Source of the DNA: Paralithodes platypus
Lineage: Eukaryota > Arthropoda > Malacostraca > Decapoda > Lithodidae
Assembly (NCBI GenBank): GCA_032716605.1
Contig: CM064481.1
Span: 22,996,811-23,060,810, forward strand
Length of the DNA: 64,000 nt
Direction: 5' to 3'
Below the pieces are notes generated by a model that saw nothing but the letters and a program-made list of their open reading frames with translations, was not told where the DNA came from and searched no databases. Position numbers and translations under genes: made by a program. Shown here in pieces: positions 39,142 to 50,449 of the stretch (its first letter is position 1; the number at the start of each line of letters is the position of its first letter).

Positions 39142-39844
39142 AAAATAAAAAAAATCCATGGGAAAATTGGTGACCATCTTATTTAGTTTTTCCAAAATGA
39201 GTGGTACTTTCGGTAATAAGTACCCCTTAACCAAACCTTTAACTTACACTACTATTACTACCGTACTAGTCGAGCTGCCATCCCCACACTCCCGCTGAAT
39301 AGCCTATCAGCAGGATGCGGCCTGCGGGTATGTTGGGGCAGCAGCCCCCACTAATAATACTAGGTTAGGTCACTAAGGTCAGGGTATAATACTCAAGTTG
39401 GATTAGGTTAAGATTATTTAGAAATTAGATGATTTGGTAAGAGTTGTGTTATAGAACTTATAGGGCGTACCACTACTGACATTGTCACATACAGCATAAC
39501 TCCTCTCTAAAACATTAACCTAACCTAGTATTCATGTAGGCCAGTAGCCTAATGAGAATACTAGGTTAGGTTAGGTATTTAGTTAGGTTAAGTATGTATA
39601 GCCTAGATGATTTATGTTGTATGTCGGTAGTGGTACGCTCAATAACACAACTCACACCGACGATTTATGCCATAGGCCTAGGCCTAGCCTACACCAATAA
39701 AATTCGGGAAAAAACAAAATCAGTCAAATAATTCAAATTAGCCTAGACGCGATGTAAACGTAGCCTAGATCCACTGTACACATGATAATAGGCCTAGGCT
39801 AATCCTCTCTGAAAATTCCAATTTTGTTTGGCCTAATTAGCCTA
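39142..39844. other. Unassigned AT-rich sequence
   Basis: No ORF or element ends seen. It contains short TTAGGTTAGG runs and many CCTAGGC-type hexamers. Confidence 0.5.
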
Positions 39845-42362
39845 TACACTTACACTTACACTTTGTAACACTTTGTTGTATTCCGTCCGTTAGTGACACA
39901 GTTGAGCTGGGGCTCCACTGCGACCAGGCAGCTCCCTTTCTTCCACTCTCCATTCCAGAAGTCGGTTGGAGTTGGTGCTGGGGTATCCTGGTGTTGGTGG
40001 CCGGTCCGGTATTTTGGCCAGCCACATGTCCAAGTGTTTCTTGAAGGTGTCTGGAGACACCCCGGTCATGTTCCTGAGAGGGGCTGGTATACAGTTGAAC
40101 AGTCTGGTTCCATTGTATGTAAAGCTGTGGTGGATCAGAGATTTGATTTTTTGTGTTGATCCCGGCGTAGTCCTCACATAGCACAGCCTCCCTCGCCTTT
40201 GGTGTTGAGTCTCTTGGATGTTTGGATTTGGTACCCTTTTTTCCAAAATCTTCCAGACGTAGATGATGATGTATCTCTCCCTACGTCTTTGAAGTGAGTA
40301 CAGCTGCAGCTCCTTGAGTCTCTCCCAGTAGTTAAAGTGTTGAAACCCATGGATTTTACTGGTGAATGTCCTCTGGGTGGCTTCAATTTCTGTTATTTCT
40401 CCTACTTTTTGGGGAGACCAGAGCTGAGAGCAGTACTCCAGTCGTGGTAGGACCAGTGACTTCCACAGTGTTAACATACACCTCTCATTTCTTGTGTGGA
40501 AGGTTCTCAGGATCCAGCCTGCTATTTGTTTTGCTGTTGTTGTGGCTTTGGTAATATGCTGGGAAAAAGTGGCGTCACTGCTCATATTTACTCCCAAGTC
40601 CTTCACTGTGTCCTTGGCGGTAATTTCTTGCTGTCCACTTTTGTAGTTGGTGTCGTTTTGTAGTGCTCTCTTGTTCCCGTACCTTAGAAGCTCGAACTTG
40701 TCTCCGTTTAGGGCCATGTTGTTTTCTTCTGCCCACTTCAGGATTTTGTCCAAGTCTTGTTGTAGTAGCTGTGCATCATGTTGTGAGGTGATTTTCTTCA
40801 TGAGTCTGGTGTCGTCTGCAAACGATGAGGCTGTTGAGTGTTCCAGGTCCCTGTCGATGTCTCCTATCATGATGAGGAATAGGAGAGGTCCCAGTACTGA
40901 TCCTTGTGGTACTCCGCTGATGACCCCACCTGCATCTGATAGGCTTCCTTGAACCGTGACTCTTTATTTTCTGTTGGTGATGAAGCTGTGGAGCCATCTT
41001 CCAAGGTCTCCCCCTATTCCCAGTGATTTGAGTTTATGTAGAAGGATCCCATGGTCCACCTTGTCAAAAGCTTTGGCGAAATCTAGATATATGACGTCTA
41101 CATTTTCTCCGTCTTGAATATCCTGTAGGATTTTGTCGTAGTGTGATAGTAGTTGTGAAAGGCAGGAGCGGCCTTGTCTAAAGCCATGTTGACCCTCGTT
41201 GAATGCCTCGTTATCTTCCAGGTAGATGACCATCTTAGCTCGTATTGTTCTTTCTATGATTTTAATAAGATGTGACGTCAGCACCACTGGTCTGTAATTT
41301 TTGGCTATGCCTTTACTGCCCCCTTTGTGTATTGGTGTGACAGTACCTTCTTTTAGGGATTGTGGTACATATCCAGTTTGGAGGGACTTGCTCCACAGCA
41401 GTTTTAGAGGCAAGGCTAGCTGGTGTTTGCAGTTTTTTAGCAGTTGGGCATGAAAGCCGTCTGGTCCTGCCGCAGAGTTTGGTCCAATCTTGTCGATGGC
41501 TGCTATTATGTCCTCTGTTGATACTGTTACCGAGGAGAGTTGATGTGGTGTCCCTGGAGCGTTGTCAAAGAAGGTCGTTGCATTATCGATTTTCTTGTCT
41601 TCATTTGGCGGGCTGAAGACACTTTCGTACTGCTGTTTGAGTATCTTGGCCATTTCGGTTGGGTCACTCTCAAGTTCGCCCGTAGGTTTTGCAAGTGGTC
41701 CTATTGTTGAGGTGTTCCTGAGTCTCCTTTTTGCGTATGCATAGAAGAATTTGCTATTTACTCGTATGTTTGCAACTGCTTGGAGTTCTTCACGTGTTCT
41801 TTGCTCTTGGTGTGACTGGATGAGTTTACGTTCCACTTCATCGAGCTCTTCTTGTAGTTTGGTGATATTGTGCGCATAGCTGGTCTTCCTTTGCTTGGCT
41901 CTCAAGTATGTCCTTTTCTTCATTAGTATTTTTCTATCTCTGGGAATCTGTTTGATCTGCTTCCTGCTTGATTTGGGTGGTATGGTGTTTTTACAGGTCT
42001 CCAGGCATTGTTTCTGGAGGATACTGAGAATTTCGTCGACGTTTTTATCTTCGAATAGTGCCCTCCAATCAGTTACTGCCAGTTCTGCTCTCAGTCTGTC
42101 CCAGTCTATATCTTTGCTGTAGAAGTTGAGATCTTTCAGAGAGGTGCAGGGTATTTGGCTTGATTCCTGTTGACATCTTCTTGGTGGTGTGGCGGCTGGT
42201 GTGGGGGTTCTAACTTTGATGAGGCTGTGGTCGGACATTATAGTTTTTACAGTTTCGTACGAGTGTACCAGGTCGAAGTTGTTGCCAAATAGTAAGTCCA
42301 GTGTGTTGTTGCCTCTTGTAGGTTCCTCGATGTATTGCTTCATGTATGCAGTGTCCATGATG
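39845..42362 (-). mobile_element. CR1/jockey-like LINE, longer copy, 5'-truncated
   Basis: Tail (TAAGTG)n at about 39845-39862, then ORF2 in one frame to 42358, truncated within the endonuclease. Related sequence at 34904-38880 (same family) and 24895-27480 (related family). Confidence 0.9.
39890..42358 (-). pseudogene. LINE ORF2 with a single in-frame stop
   Basis: The two open frames 40964-42358 and 39890-40870 are in the same phase. The sequence between them reads SFITNRK-stop-RVTVQGSL, so one TAA at 40964-40966 (probably from CAA) is the only break. Domains in order: endonuclease end (TMSDHSLIKV), a long helical linker, then the reverse transcriptase with [48 protein letters not shown] and FADD at 40811-40822. 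The C-terminal block is YNGTRLFNCIPAPLRN. No other frameshift was seen. Confidence 0.9.
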
Positions 42363-42459
42363 CATACTATTTACTATTACTATAGTGAATATATTATAGG
42401 CCTAGCCTAGGCTAGTCATCTACCGGGTATGCTACTTAATTATTATTAATAGCCTAGGC

Positions 42460-42808
42460 CTAGCCTACACATTTTTGTCCCTTTGTCAGAGCCCTCACCT
42501 TCATTCTTGATCTTGTCAATACTGTACCGGTACTCAACTTCCTTTTATTAGATTTTGAATGCTCGTTTGTCACTTTTGAGCGAATTTTTCTCTTATCAAC
42601 CCTTTGTTTCTTGCTACAGGAGCCCTCATCCTTACATTCTTCATCTGCCATACTCAGCTTCCTCTTTGTAGTGACAACCACCTTGTCAACATCACTTTCC
42701 GGCTTCATAATAGGCCTAGGCCTACCTTCCTCATTTAAATTATCATTTTCCTTCCACTTCAGAGCTATGGACGGCTTTTCGGGAGCGGCCTCCTCCTTCT
42801 TAAAGTAA
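42460..42808 (-). CDS. Lysine-rich reading frame downstream of the aspartic protease ORF
   Basis: A frame open on the minus strand that overlaps the end of the protease ORF (it can be read from an ATG at 42903) and stops at 42460. The non-overlapping part is hydrophilic and basic (TTKRKLSMADEECKDEG, KKQRVDKRKIRSKV, KSNKRKLSTG), like a nuclear or disordered tail. An AATAAA is on the minus strand near 42545, inside this frame. It could be the protease's original C-terminus separated by a frameshift or small intron, or chance. No clear GT-AG intron was found. Confidence 0.35.
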
Positions 42809-43612
42809 CTAGAAATGACAATAAACGTTGTCAATAAAGTTTTGCTGCCTTTCCTGGTCAGCCATATGCTTGTCATTTCTCTCCTCTGCAAGACCATGGC
42901 CATGGAGAGAGAAAAATATTCGGTTCATCCTTTTAAGCACTGAAATGCCAACTAATGCAATATTAAAGTGATCAGACACTGTCACATCTGTAACAAATTG
43001 TGTCGACCCTATAATTAATCGACAATTTGGAACATGGGTATTGAAGACTTTCTCTCCAATTATCGTATCATAGCTCAGAGGTTTCTTAAGCGGTTGAATA
43101 TTAAGCTTTAAACTTTCAGCTATATCTTTAGGCATAAGTACATGGCTTGTACCTGTATCTGGCATAAATGATATCCATTTACCACCTACGAAACATGAAG
43201 CACATGCGCAAGCTCGTGGAATCGGTGAGGCTCGAGGGTTTAAGACATTCAAGTAAGGCTTTTCCTCATCGAACTTTAAGAAACACTGATGACTGAGCAA
43301 TACATCAGTGCCGAGTAAACCATAATCACGCGGATGGTTATGTACAGTCACATGTGGGCGAGAAATAAACTCAGTTTTGCACTCAAGTGAGCAAGGCCCT
43401 ACAGTCCCTATCAGGCTAGGGTACACTTTCCGCAACACTGGGATTAAAATCTTCTGGAATTTATCTTTTAGGTTTAATAGTTCCACAAACTGGACGGGAA
43501 TTGATGTGAAAGGGGAGCCCGAGTCTACAAGTAATGGTATTTCAATGCCATTCAGTTTCACGTCCAAGAACAAGCAATTGCCATACCCCCAACGAAGATA
43601 TATATTGACCAT
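42809..43612 (-). CDS. Protein with two retropepsin-like aspartic protease lobes
   Basis: An intact 267-codon ORF starting at the ATG 43612. Lobe 1 (residues 1-125 approx.) has FLDVKLNGIEIPLLVDSGSP with the active-site D-S-G, and later YGLLGTDVLL, the strand equivalent to the retropepsin L-L-G-x-D motif. Lobe 2 (about 130-240) has WISFMPDTGTSHVLMP with D-T-G-T, then LVGISVLKRMNRIFF as the matching second motif. A Cys cluster (CACASCF) lies between the lobes. The tail is hydrophilic. Retropepsins are normally one lobe per chain and act as dimers; here both lobes are in one chain, as in pepsins. No reverse transcriptase, integrase or gag is adjacent, and there are no stops, which suggests a domesticated host gene or an isolated piece of an unusual retroelement. 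Both neighbours are LINE or non-coding sequence. Confidence 0.75.
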   Translation of the reverse strand: MVNIYLRWGYGNCLFLDVKLNGIEIPLLVDSGSPFTSIPVQFVELLNLKDKFQKILIPVLRKVYPSLIGTVGPCSLECKTEFISRPHVTVHNHPRDYGLLGTDVLLSHQCFLKFDEEKPYLNVLNPRASPIPRACACASCFVGGKWISFMPDTGTSHVLMPKDIAESLKLNIQPLKKPLSYDTIIGEKVFNTHVPNCRLIIGSTQFVTDVTVSDHFNIALVGISVLKRMNRIFFSLHGHGLAEERNDKHMADQERQQNFIDNVYCHF

Positions 43613-43759
43613 CGTCGTTTATGAAACCGATTCCAATTCAGTTAAGCTCGGCTTAGGCTAAGTAAGGTTAGAATATATAGTAGGCCTATTACTTAACCAC
43701 TTAACAAAGCCTAAGACTAAATTGATTCAACACACTACACGTAATAGACGCGGTTTTCC

Positions 43760-44851
43760 TTCACCAAACTTCACTGATAGTTGACACTTGCAGATCGAGG
43801 CGTGTTCAATGTTGAACTGTTGATCGACGATTTAAGTTTTAAGATATAACCGAGCCAAAAGCAGTGTTGCCAAATCAAAACTTTACATATAGGCTAACTA
43901 GATATTTAAAATATTCTATAGTTGGTAGATACTAATCAGTTAATACTGAAAAACACTAGAGTAACTCCACACACGATAGAATATCGCTCAATATGGTAAA
44001 ATCTTCAGAAAACCACTAAAATTCATATACAGTAGTTGGTTTACAATATTTGTCGCTAGATCGAAATAATTAGGGGTCTAGATCTAGCGTGAAAGTATCT
44101 TTGCCCTTAAATAGTCACAGCCACTGATATATACAATAAATTAAGTGGTCCCAACAAATATAGATTTATAGGAAGCCAGCTGATAATTGTGCCAGGGTCA
44201 CCAGTTAAAACACAAAATACTGCTAGATCCATTCTCAAAAGTCGCTATAATTAACAAATGCCAGGTAATTAAATCAAGCACTAGAATATTACTCAACATT
44301 GGATCAAATCCCCAGAATGTTCGTAGAATTTGTTATTAGAAGCGATACAAATACGGCTAGATCCAATTTAATGACTCCTAAATAACCCTTTAAAATAGCT
44401 ATATTGGCAACACTTCTGGGGTGCGTTCAAAGTAAGATTTCAGACGCGCCTACAGTTTCCGTAGCGCAATTGAACGATTTCGAAGCTACAGACGGGAGGG
44501 GATGTACGCAGCAGGGCTGCCAGAATGCGGAAATACGTCACCAAACGCAGAATTTAAAGTGTGGGAAGACGAAGTGCGGAAATTGTATTCCGAATTTCCG
44601 CATTATCCAAATCATTCGATATATTAATGTCCGCGCAGAGTGAAATTAATATATAATGTTTAATACGGTTCTAAGTACCATTTATGTGTTCAATACAACA
44701 TTACATAATGTGCAGTAGCCTATATAGTTTCCATGCCACTCAAAGACAAAATTGTATAATTGAAATTTGAGTGCAGTATCTTAACAGTTTCATAAGAAGG
44801 TGAACATGTGCAATATAGAATGTACTAGATTTATAGTTAATATGAGTAGCC

Positions 44852-44856
<5 letters not shown>
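43760..44856. other. Non-coding sequence
   Basis: AT-rich, with repeated TCTAGCG/CGCTAGA hexamers (about 44050-44360) similar to those in 61770-61985. No ORF with recognisable content. Confidence 0.45.

Positions 44857-44931
<75 letters not shown>
44857..44931. repeat. (TA)n microsatellite
   Basis: About 37 uninterrupted TA units. Confidence 0.97.
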
Positions 44932-44934
<3 letters not shown>

Positions 44935-45457
44935 TAGACTAGTGTTTTGCTTGAGTATACAGTATAGACCAGTATATATTTACAAGCATTACCTTGTATT
45001 CATTACTCCTAAATGGTAGAACTTGTACTGTATATACGTAAATATTAATAAACACAGGTAGCCTATATTCCATCATTTGGGTTTTGTTATACCAGGCTTT
45101 TTGGTGAGTTTACTGGATAAAAGGTGGATCCTAACTTAACTGGCGTGGCAGAGAAGGAATTCACACAGACACACACACATACATGCAGAGGTGTAAGGAC
45201 AACACAGGAGTACATACTGTATATAGTTATTATATTCAATATAGATAACAACATATGATGGCTTACTTGTCTAATGGTTCACACATATAATGGCATAAAA
45301 TACCATACACAAACTCATGGATGTGGAATAGAATATGATATACACCGGAGCTAAGATGAATTGCAAGTATTAAGACTGGAGGTTTACTGCTCCTTTGAAT
45401 TAGCAATAGAAATTACACACAAAATATATGTGAATGATTCATATTGACAGGTAAATA

Positions 45458-45669
45458 GATTGGGTGCAGGAAAAACACAGAGAAGAGCTATGATTCTTTA
45501 TTCGCTAACGTTTTGGGCTATCTATTACCCATCTTCAGAGAGACTTGTCAGTCTCTGAAGATGGGTAATACCATGGTATAAAGACTAATATTAGTCTTTA
45601 TACCATAGCCAGAAAGATTAGAGAATAAAGAATCATATCTCTGTTGTGCGTTTTTCCTCCACCCAATCC
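45458..45669. repeat. Foldback element with nested palindromes
   Basis: Outer arms (GATTGGGTGCAGGAAAAACA and its complement ending 45669) enclose two further perfect hairpins: TTACCCATCTTCAGAGA pairs with TCTCTGAAGATGGGTAA at about 45525-45570, and GGTATAAAGACTAAT pairs with ATTAGTCTTTATACC at about 45575-45605. Confidence 0.85.
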
Positions 45670-46282
45670 ATCTACAAAATATATATAAATAAGTCAATGA
45701 GTGTCTCTCATATATCAGAGTTTATCACGGATATATTGGTATCCTAACAAGCACACTTAGGAGTCTTCGCACATAGATTTAGACAAGTCACGGAAGTATT
45801 TCTCGAATGAATTTAACATGAAATGAAAGTATAAACACAATGAAATAATCACAAGTCATTTGGTCACGGGCGTGGCAAGATAGTATCACTGGGGTTGATT
45901 TTATGTGTATCACTGTATGGGTATGTGCGGCTATAAAGTGAAATATTACCATATGTGATCTCACAAAGAGTTCATGTACAAAATATTCTACTTTATAACG
46001 ATAAATGTGTGTGGTTTGTATCCTCGTCTATAGAGGCCTAACAAGTGATAAGGGAGGTCTGTTATACACTTATACAAGTTAAGTTCTTCGTTCTGGTGCC
46101 GTGGTCCAACATCTACGGATTTTCCTCGTGCTCGTCCTTGTAGTGGCTTCAACGTCAGGGTTGGTGGTGGGTGGTCCTCTAACAACGTCCTCTAACAGGT
46201 CTTGACACGGCTTTGAGTTGGTTCCTTACCATCCAGGTGTTGAGAGGGAAGGGAGAGGGATCAGAGAAATTACTAGGGAACA

Positions 46283-46730
46283 CGGATCAGCGTACTGGTA
46301 ATCTAGCAACTCCTATACTCAAGTCTCAGGCTACATACGGACCAGTGTACTGGTGATACCAAGCATGGAGGGTTACAGAACTTACTAGGCAGCGCGGACC
46401 AGTGTAGCCTAATGTCCACCACGCAATTTCTCTCTCGAGTAAGGGAGAAGTCATTATGGCCTGGACAACTATCGATACCCAAGTTGGGTATGGCCAGAGA
46501 ATCTATTAGGCGACTCGGACCAGTGTACTGTCCACCTAACAATTTCTCGGTAGGGTTTGGATCACTACCCAGGGACTGAGTTATAGCAGGCTACATGGAC
46601 CAGTAGACTGGTAGCAAGCTAAAGCTCAATAACAGGGCTCGACAGACTACTCGGACCAGTATACTGGCAGTAAGTCATTACCCAGGATCTGCACAATAAC
46701 TAGAGTCATACGGACAGGTGTACTAACAAC
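46283..46730 (+). repeat. Spaced CGGACCAGTGTACTGG motif array
   Basis: The partly palindromic motif recurs, with variants, at 46283, 46338, 46395, 46516, 46596, 46652 and 46711. Spacing is mostly 55-60 bp, with the DNA between differing. Related ACCAGTG motifs recur at 47377, 47447 and, as TTTCACCAGTGT, at 48368-48840. Confidence 0.75.
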
Positions 46731-46734
46731 TAGG

Positions 46735-46808
46735 GGAGGTGTGGTGGAGTGGTCTTGCCACTGGCCTGGTAATCCAAAGGTCCCGGGTTCAAATCCCGAT
46801 GTATCAAT
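46735..46808 (+). repeat. tRNA-derived SINE head or tRNA pseudogene
   Basis: Contains a box A-like TGGTGGAGTGG and a good box B GGTTCAAATCC about 45 bp apart, as in tRNA-derived pol III promoters. The acceptor stem does not pair, so it is not a working tRNA gene. A poly(A) run at 47268-47289 could be the end of a long composite element. Confidence 0.55.
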
Positions 46809-46989
46809 GGGAAGATATTATTGGGATGGAATTTGTGCTGTACCTAGTATCAGTGCATTACCACAAGCCCACCGAAATGTCAATAAAATACCCTCATTGT
46901 TCCCTGATTAAATAGCACTGTATGAATATTCCCATATTCAAAATATGCTATAGGGGTGCAATGCCTGGTGAGTTATCTGCTCAACAGGT

Positions 46990-47600
46990 GGCGTTGTGTG
47001 TGTGTGTAAGTGTGAGAGTCCGAGTGTAGGTGGTGAGACAGTGAAGCACGGGAACGAGGTGGCTTCAGAGAGGGGGTCGTTTCGGGCCATGAGTGAGCAC
47101 CGTGCCTCATGTGAAGGCAGGATGGCAGGTGCTCGTTGTACTCTACGTGCTTCACATGTCTCACTCCCTAGACTGGAACAAGACCTCACGGGCTTCACTG
47201 TTCATTGTAAAGCGGTGAATGTTAAGGCTCTCAGCCTATGCCCGAGAGGAAGTAAGTTGGAATATAGAAAAAAAAAAAAAAAAAAAAAATCGTCGTTATT
47301 ATACAATTCCTCCTTTACTATCTTTAGGCAAGTGGGACAGTTTAGGAAGCTCCAAGTCTATGTATCTTCTTGCATTGACCAGTGTACAGGCAATTGGAAT
47401 TAGACCAGGAGATTGGATAGGGCTAGATGATGTTTGACTGCACTGACCAGTGTACGGGCAGATCACGTTGCACCTAGGAATCGGCAGCTACTCTGACTTC
47501 ACCCTGTCTGCCCTCTGCTGGTTTCACCTGGCACGTCATACATTCAGCAACGTAGTCCAAGGCGAGGTATTTGCGAGTAACAGGGGTATGGGGTTAAGGT
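46990..47600. other. Non-coding sequence with poly(A) run
   Basis: Contains (GT)n near 46992, a 20-bp A run at 47270, and two further GACCAGTGTAC motifs. No gene recognised. Confidence 0.4.
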
Positions 47601-47899
47601 GTCAATTTTAAAGGGCTTTGGTCAACTTCCCTGATGGCATTGGTTCTGATTTCTCGGGACTAGTTTTGCTTCTCGTTCTTGTGGATCTCCCATTTTCTGT
47701 CTTTCTGTCCTTCTTTCTTTCCTACTGGCGTCTTCCCGTTCTTGTTGGTCTTTCCGTTTTCATTTTTTCTTGCTCTGGTCGCTACTATATCCTGAGTCTC
47801 GTGTTTTCTCTCATATTTTAGGTATTGATCATATTTGTTAAAAATGGCAATTTATTTGGCTTTAACTAATATCACCGTAAAAAACGTAAAACGTATGTT

Positions 47900-47952
47900 T
47901 ACTACTACTACTACTACTACCACTACCTTAATAATAATAATAATAATAATAA
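47900..47952 (+). repeat. (TAC)n and (TAA)n microsatellites
   Basis: Seven TAC-type units followed by eight TAA units, directly before family X copy 2. The TAA run may be a LINE tail. Confidence 0.9.
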
Positions 47953-48890
47953 TGTTATACCAGGTTTTTACTGGGGTTGTATTGACTAATTAGATAGGTT
48001 CTTACTTGACTGGAGAAAAGGAGACCAACACAAACACAAGCATGAAGACAATAGAGGATAATATATAATACAGAGTACAAACATAGATTATTCTTATTTC
48101 ACAGTAACATATGATTATAAGTGCAATGTTACATCAGACATGGATAGGTAATTATATAACAGCACGATCGAGGATCCACTAGGCGTCTCAAGGGGAAGAT
48201 CTTTGGCAGGTTCCGACAGCCTTTGAAGATGCGGCTGCGTTGTATTCCTGATGACGACCTGGTCCGTGGTGGTGGTCCTGCCGTGTGACGGTTGCAGAGT
48301 TGGCGAAAACTACCTTGGGGTCTTCTGAAGATCTACGAGGTTGAAGTCTTTTACGAATACGAGCAATTTCACCAGTGTAGTACACTCTCGTATCGTAAGA
48401 CTTGAGTAGGGAGTCGTTTCACCAGTATCTTACGCCCTCCACTACGAATCCTTGACCTTGACTTCCTACAGGAATCTCTGAAATAACTTTGATGTTAGAT
48501 GTTGTGGTTATACGAGTACTAACCGTTTCACCAGTGTCTTACGTTCTCGTATTGCAGGATTTAAGTAGGGAGTTGTTTCACCAGTGTCGTTACACCCTCC
48601 ACTACGAGTCCTGACTGAGAAGGAAGCCATTTCACCAGTGACTTGCGCTCTTCTAACCACCCTTACTATTTTTGTAGGTGTACTAGAACTAGAGCGCTTG
48701 TTGGTATTGCATACTCTAATTACAGTAAATCCTGTACCAAGGCAATGTAAAGATGTTGGGTGGTCACCAGTGTGGTCCAACAAGAATACTAGCAAATCCA
48801 AGGTACCTTTGAGAAATGCATCTAGTAGTTCCACCAGTGTCTTACTCCCTCAAGGCAATTTCTCAGTTAATAGAAGCCTACCAAGTCTTC
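47953..48890. repeat. LTR-like repeat family X, copy 2
   Basis: Related to 45085-46730 at its start (TGTTATACCAGG). It carries a run of TTTCACCAGTGT(C) TTAC motifs at 48368, 48425, 48526, 48573, 48629, 48764 and 48830, several followed by CCCTCCACTACGA. No coding region. Confidence 0.4.
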
Positions 48891-48962
48891 TGATATTATC
48901 CCTACCGGTGAGGTAATAGTATCTGTTCAACTCTACTGATGATGAGGTAGGCTGAGATGGTC

Positions 48963-49196
48963 TTACCACTTTCGTCGTTCTCCTCGGTGGGGCATTTCAG
49001 TGCTAGAGGGGCGGCTGTGCCTGGAGGAGGGTCTGGGCCGGCTGCGGTAGCCCTTCTGGAAATCCGCGTCACGGCGGTGGTGCTCCTTTGAGTAAGAAGG
49101 GCGCGTGGTGTGTTGATCTTTATGCACGGTTTGTTTATTACGACATCGTGAGGGATTATCTTTGTTAGGTATATCATCAGTAGGTGCCGTCCTCAC
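48963..49196 (-). other. Small basic ORF of uncertain meaning
   Basis: 77 codons, Arg/Lys/His/Ser/Pro-rich (HHRRDADFQKGYRSRPRPSS). It may be the remains of a gag-like nucleic-acid-binding region of family X read on the minus strand. No zinc knuckle is visible. Could be chance. Confidence 0.2.
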
Positions 49197-49259
49197 AGGT
49201 ATGTTCTTTCCTGGGGTCGGGGGAAGTGCCTGAGTGATGCAGGTGACCCGAGCGAAGCG

Positions 49260-50035
49260 TGGTGAGGAGTCGCTTGTGCCCTCTTGTCTTAGTGTCGCGG
49301 TGGCAGTGGTTGTTGGTGCGTGCAGGGCCTCATCTCTGTGGTTTGTTTCCTTGGCGCTTTTCTTCCCTATCTCAAATAATAATAACGTATTGCATAAAAC
49401 TGTTCCAATATTTTTAAAAGGTTGGTCTATAATTACCTCTCAGTACAATCCCCAACACTTTAGGGAGCGTTATCGGTGTCGGACATGCAACTTATAAAAC
49501 ATATCACAGAGTACATGAAATGTCAATGCAAGCTAGTAACACATAATACAGTTGCAATCTGAATATCTGATGCTATAATTCAAGACAAATACACTATATA
49601 AATCGCAAAAACACACACATGCAGTCGATTACAACATGATGAGACAACTTTAGTAAAATAAGTGAACATAACTTGAATCGTAATTAAGAGCAAGAAATAA
49701 TTAGGCCTACCTATAGTACCAAGGTCTAGGTTGAGTGGTCAAACAGGGAGCATATATTTATAAACACATACTGTATAATTATACAGTATACATGTATATT
49801 CCCGGATATATGTTCTTAACCATCCTAGGATTGACATTATGTAATTACAATTTTATGATATACAGTATATACGAAAAAACACTTACTTTTCCATAAATTT
49901 ACAAACTGATAATTGCATAAAATATTGATTATACATACACTGGTTGATTCAAAATGTAATACTTGCGTAATTTATTCACAGGATGGTTAAAATCATGTGT
50001 TCATGAGTGTACATACATACTATAGATGCACACTC
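49260..50035. other. Unassigned AT-rich sequence
   Basis: No coding region, element ends or tandem repeat recognised. Confidence 0.5.
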
Positions 50036-50038
50036 AGG

Positions 50039-50233
50039 GACAAATTTAGTGTTTGCCGCTCCAAAATCTCTACCTTAGGGTTCTCTTTTTGTTTTTTATA
50101 AGATAACATTATTCCCTAACACATCTGAACAAAGCTTATATATCCAAGCTTTGTTCAGGTGTGCGAGTACATTTGTCTTATTCTAATAGACAAAATTAAA
50201 GTAGACATTTTGGAGCGGCGACACTAATTTTGT
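50039..50233. mobile_element. Hairpin MITE, ~195 bp
   Basis: GACAAATTTAGTGTTTGCCG + CTCCAAAATCTCTAC at the left is answered by its imperfect complement ending at 50233. An inner perfect hairpin (CTGAACAAAGCTT / AAGCTTTGTTCAG) lies at 50126-50160. No ORF. Target duplication not clear. Confidence 0.75.
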
Positions 50234-50449
50234 TTGTTGGTGAAATACAGCCTTACACATTTATATACCCAAATATTGGCTACAGTTTACAGAGTTCCAA
50301 AAATCTTAATTAGATCTATTAGAAGCTCAACAGTTAATGTATAAACTACATTTACAGAACGGTATACATAATGTAAAAAGAGGATGAATCAAGAAATATA
50401 TAAGTGATAATGTTTCCTACAGCAATCTGAAAAGAAATGTAATTGACAA

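Larger units (their letters stand above)
45085..46730. repeat. LTR-like repeat family X, copy 1
   Basis: Starts TGTTATACCAGGCTTTTTGG; a related segment starts TGTTATACCAGGTTTTTACT at 47953, and both continue with TAACTT/ACTTGACTGG, AACAC and AACATATGAT blocks. TGTTATACC resembles an LTR end. Both copies later contain spaced ACCAGTG motifs. No coding region supports a class. Confidence 0.4.

Noticed and set aside
42809..42903. Programmed frameshift between the protease ORF and the lysine-rich frame
   Set aside because: No clear slippery heptamer or downstream stem seen; overlap alone is not enough.
44404..44643. 79-codon Cys-containing ORF
   Set aside because: No zinc-finger spacing, no homologous motif, no splice or promoter support.
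46735..46808. Functional tRNA gene
   Set aside because: Boxes A and B are good but the acceptor stem does not pair and the sequence continues as a repeat.
45085..49200. A complete LTR retrotransposon bounded by the two TGTTATACCAGG segments
   Set aside because: The two segments are only partly similar and the DNA between has no gag, RT or integrase; kept as an unclassified repeat family.
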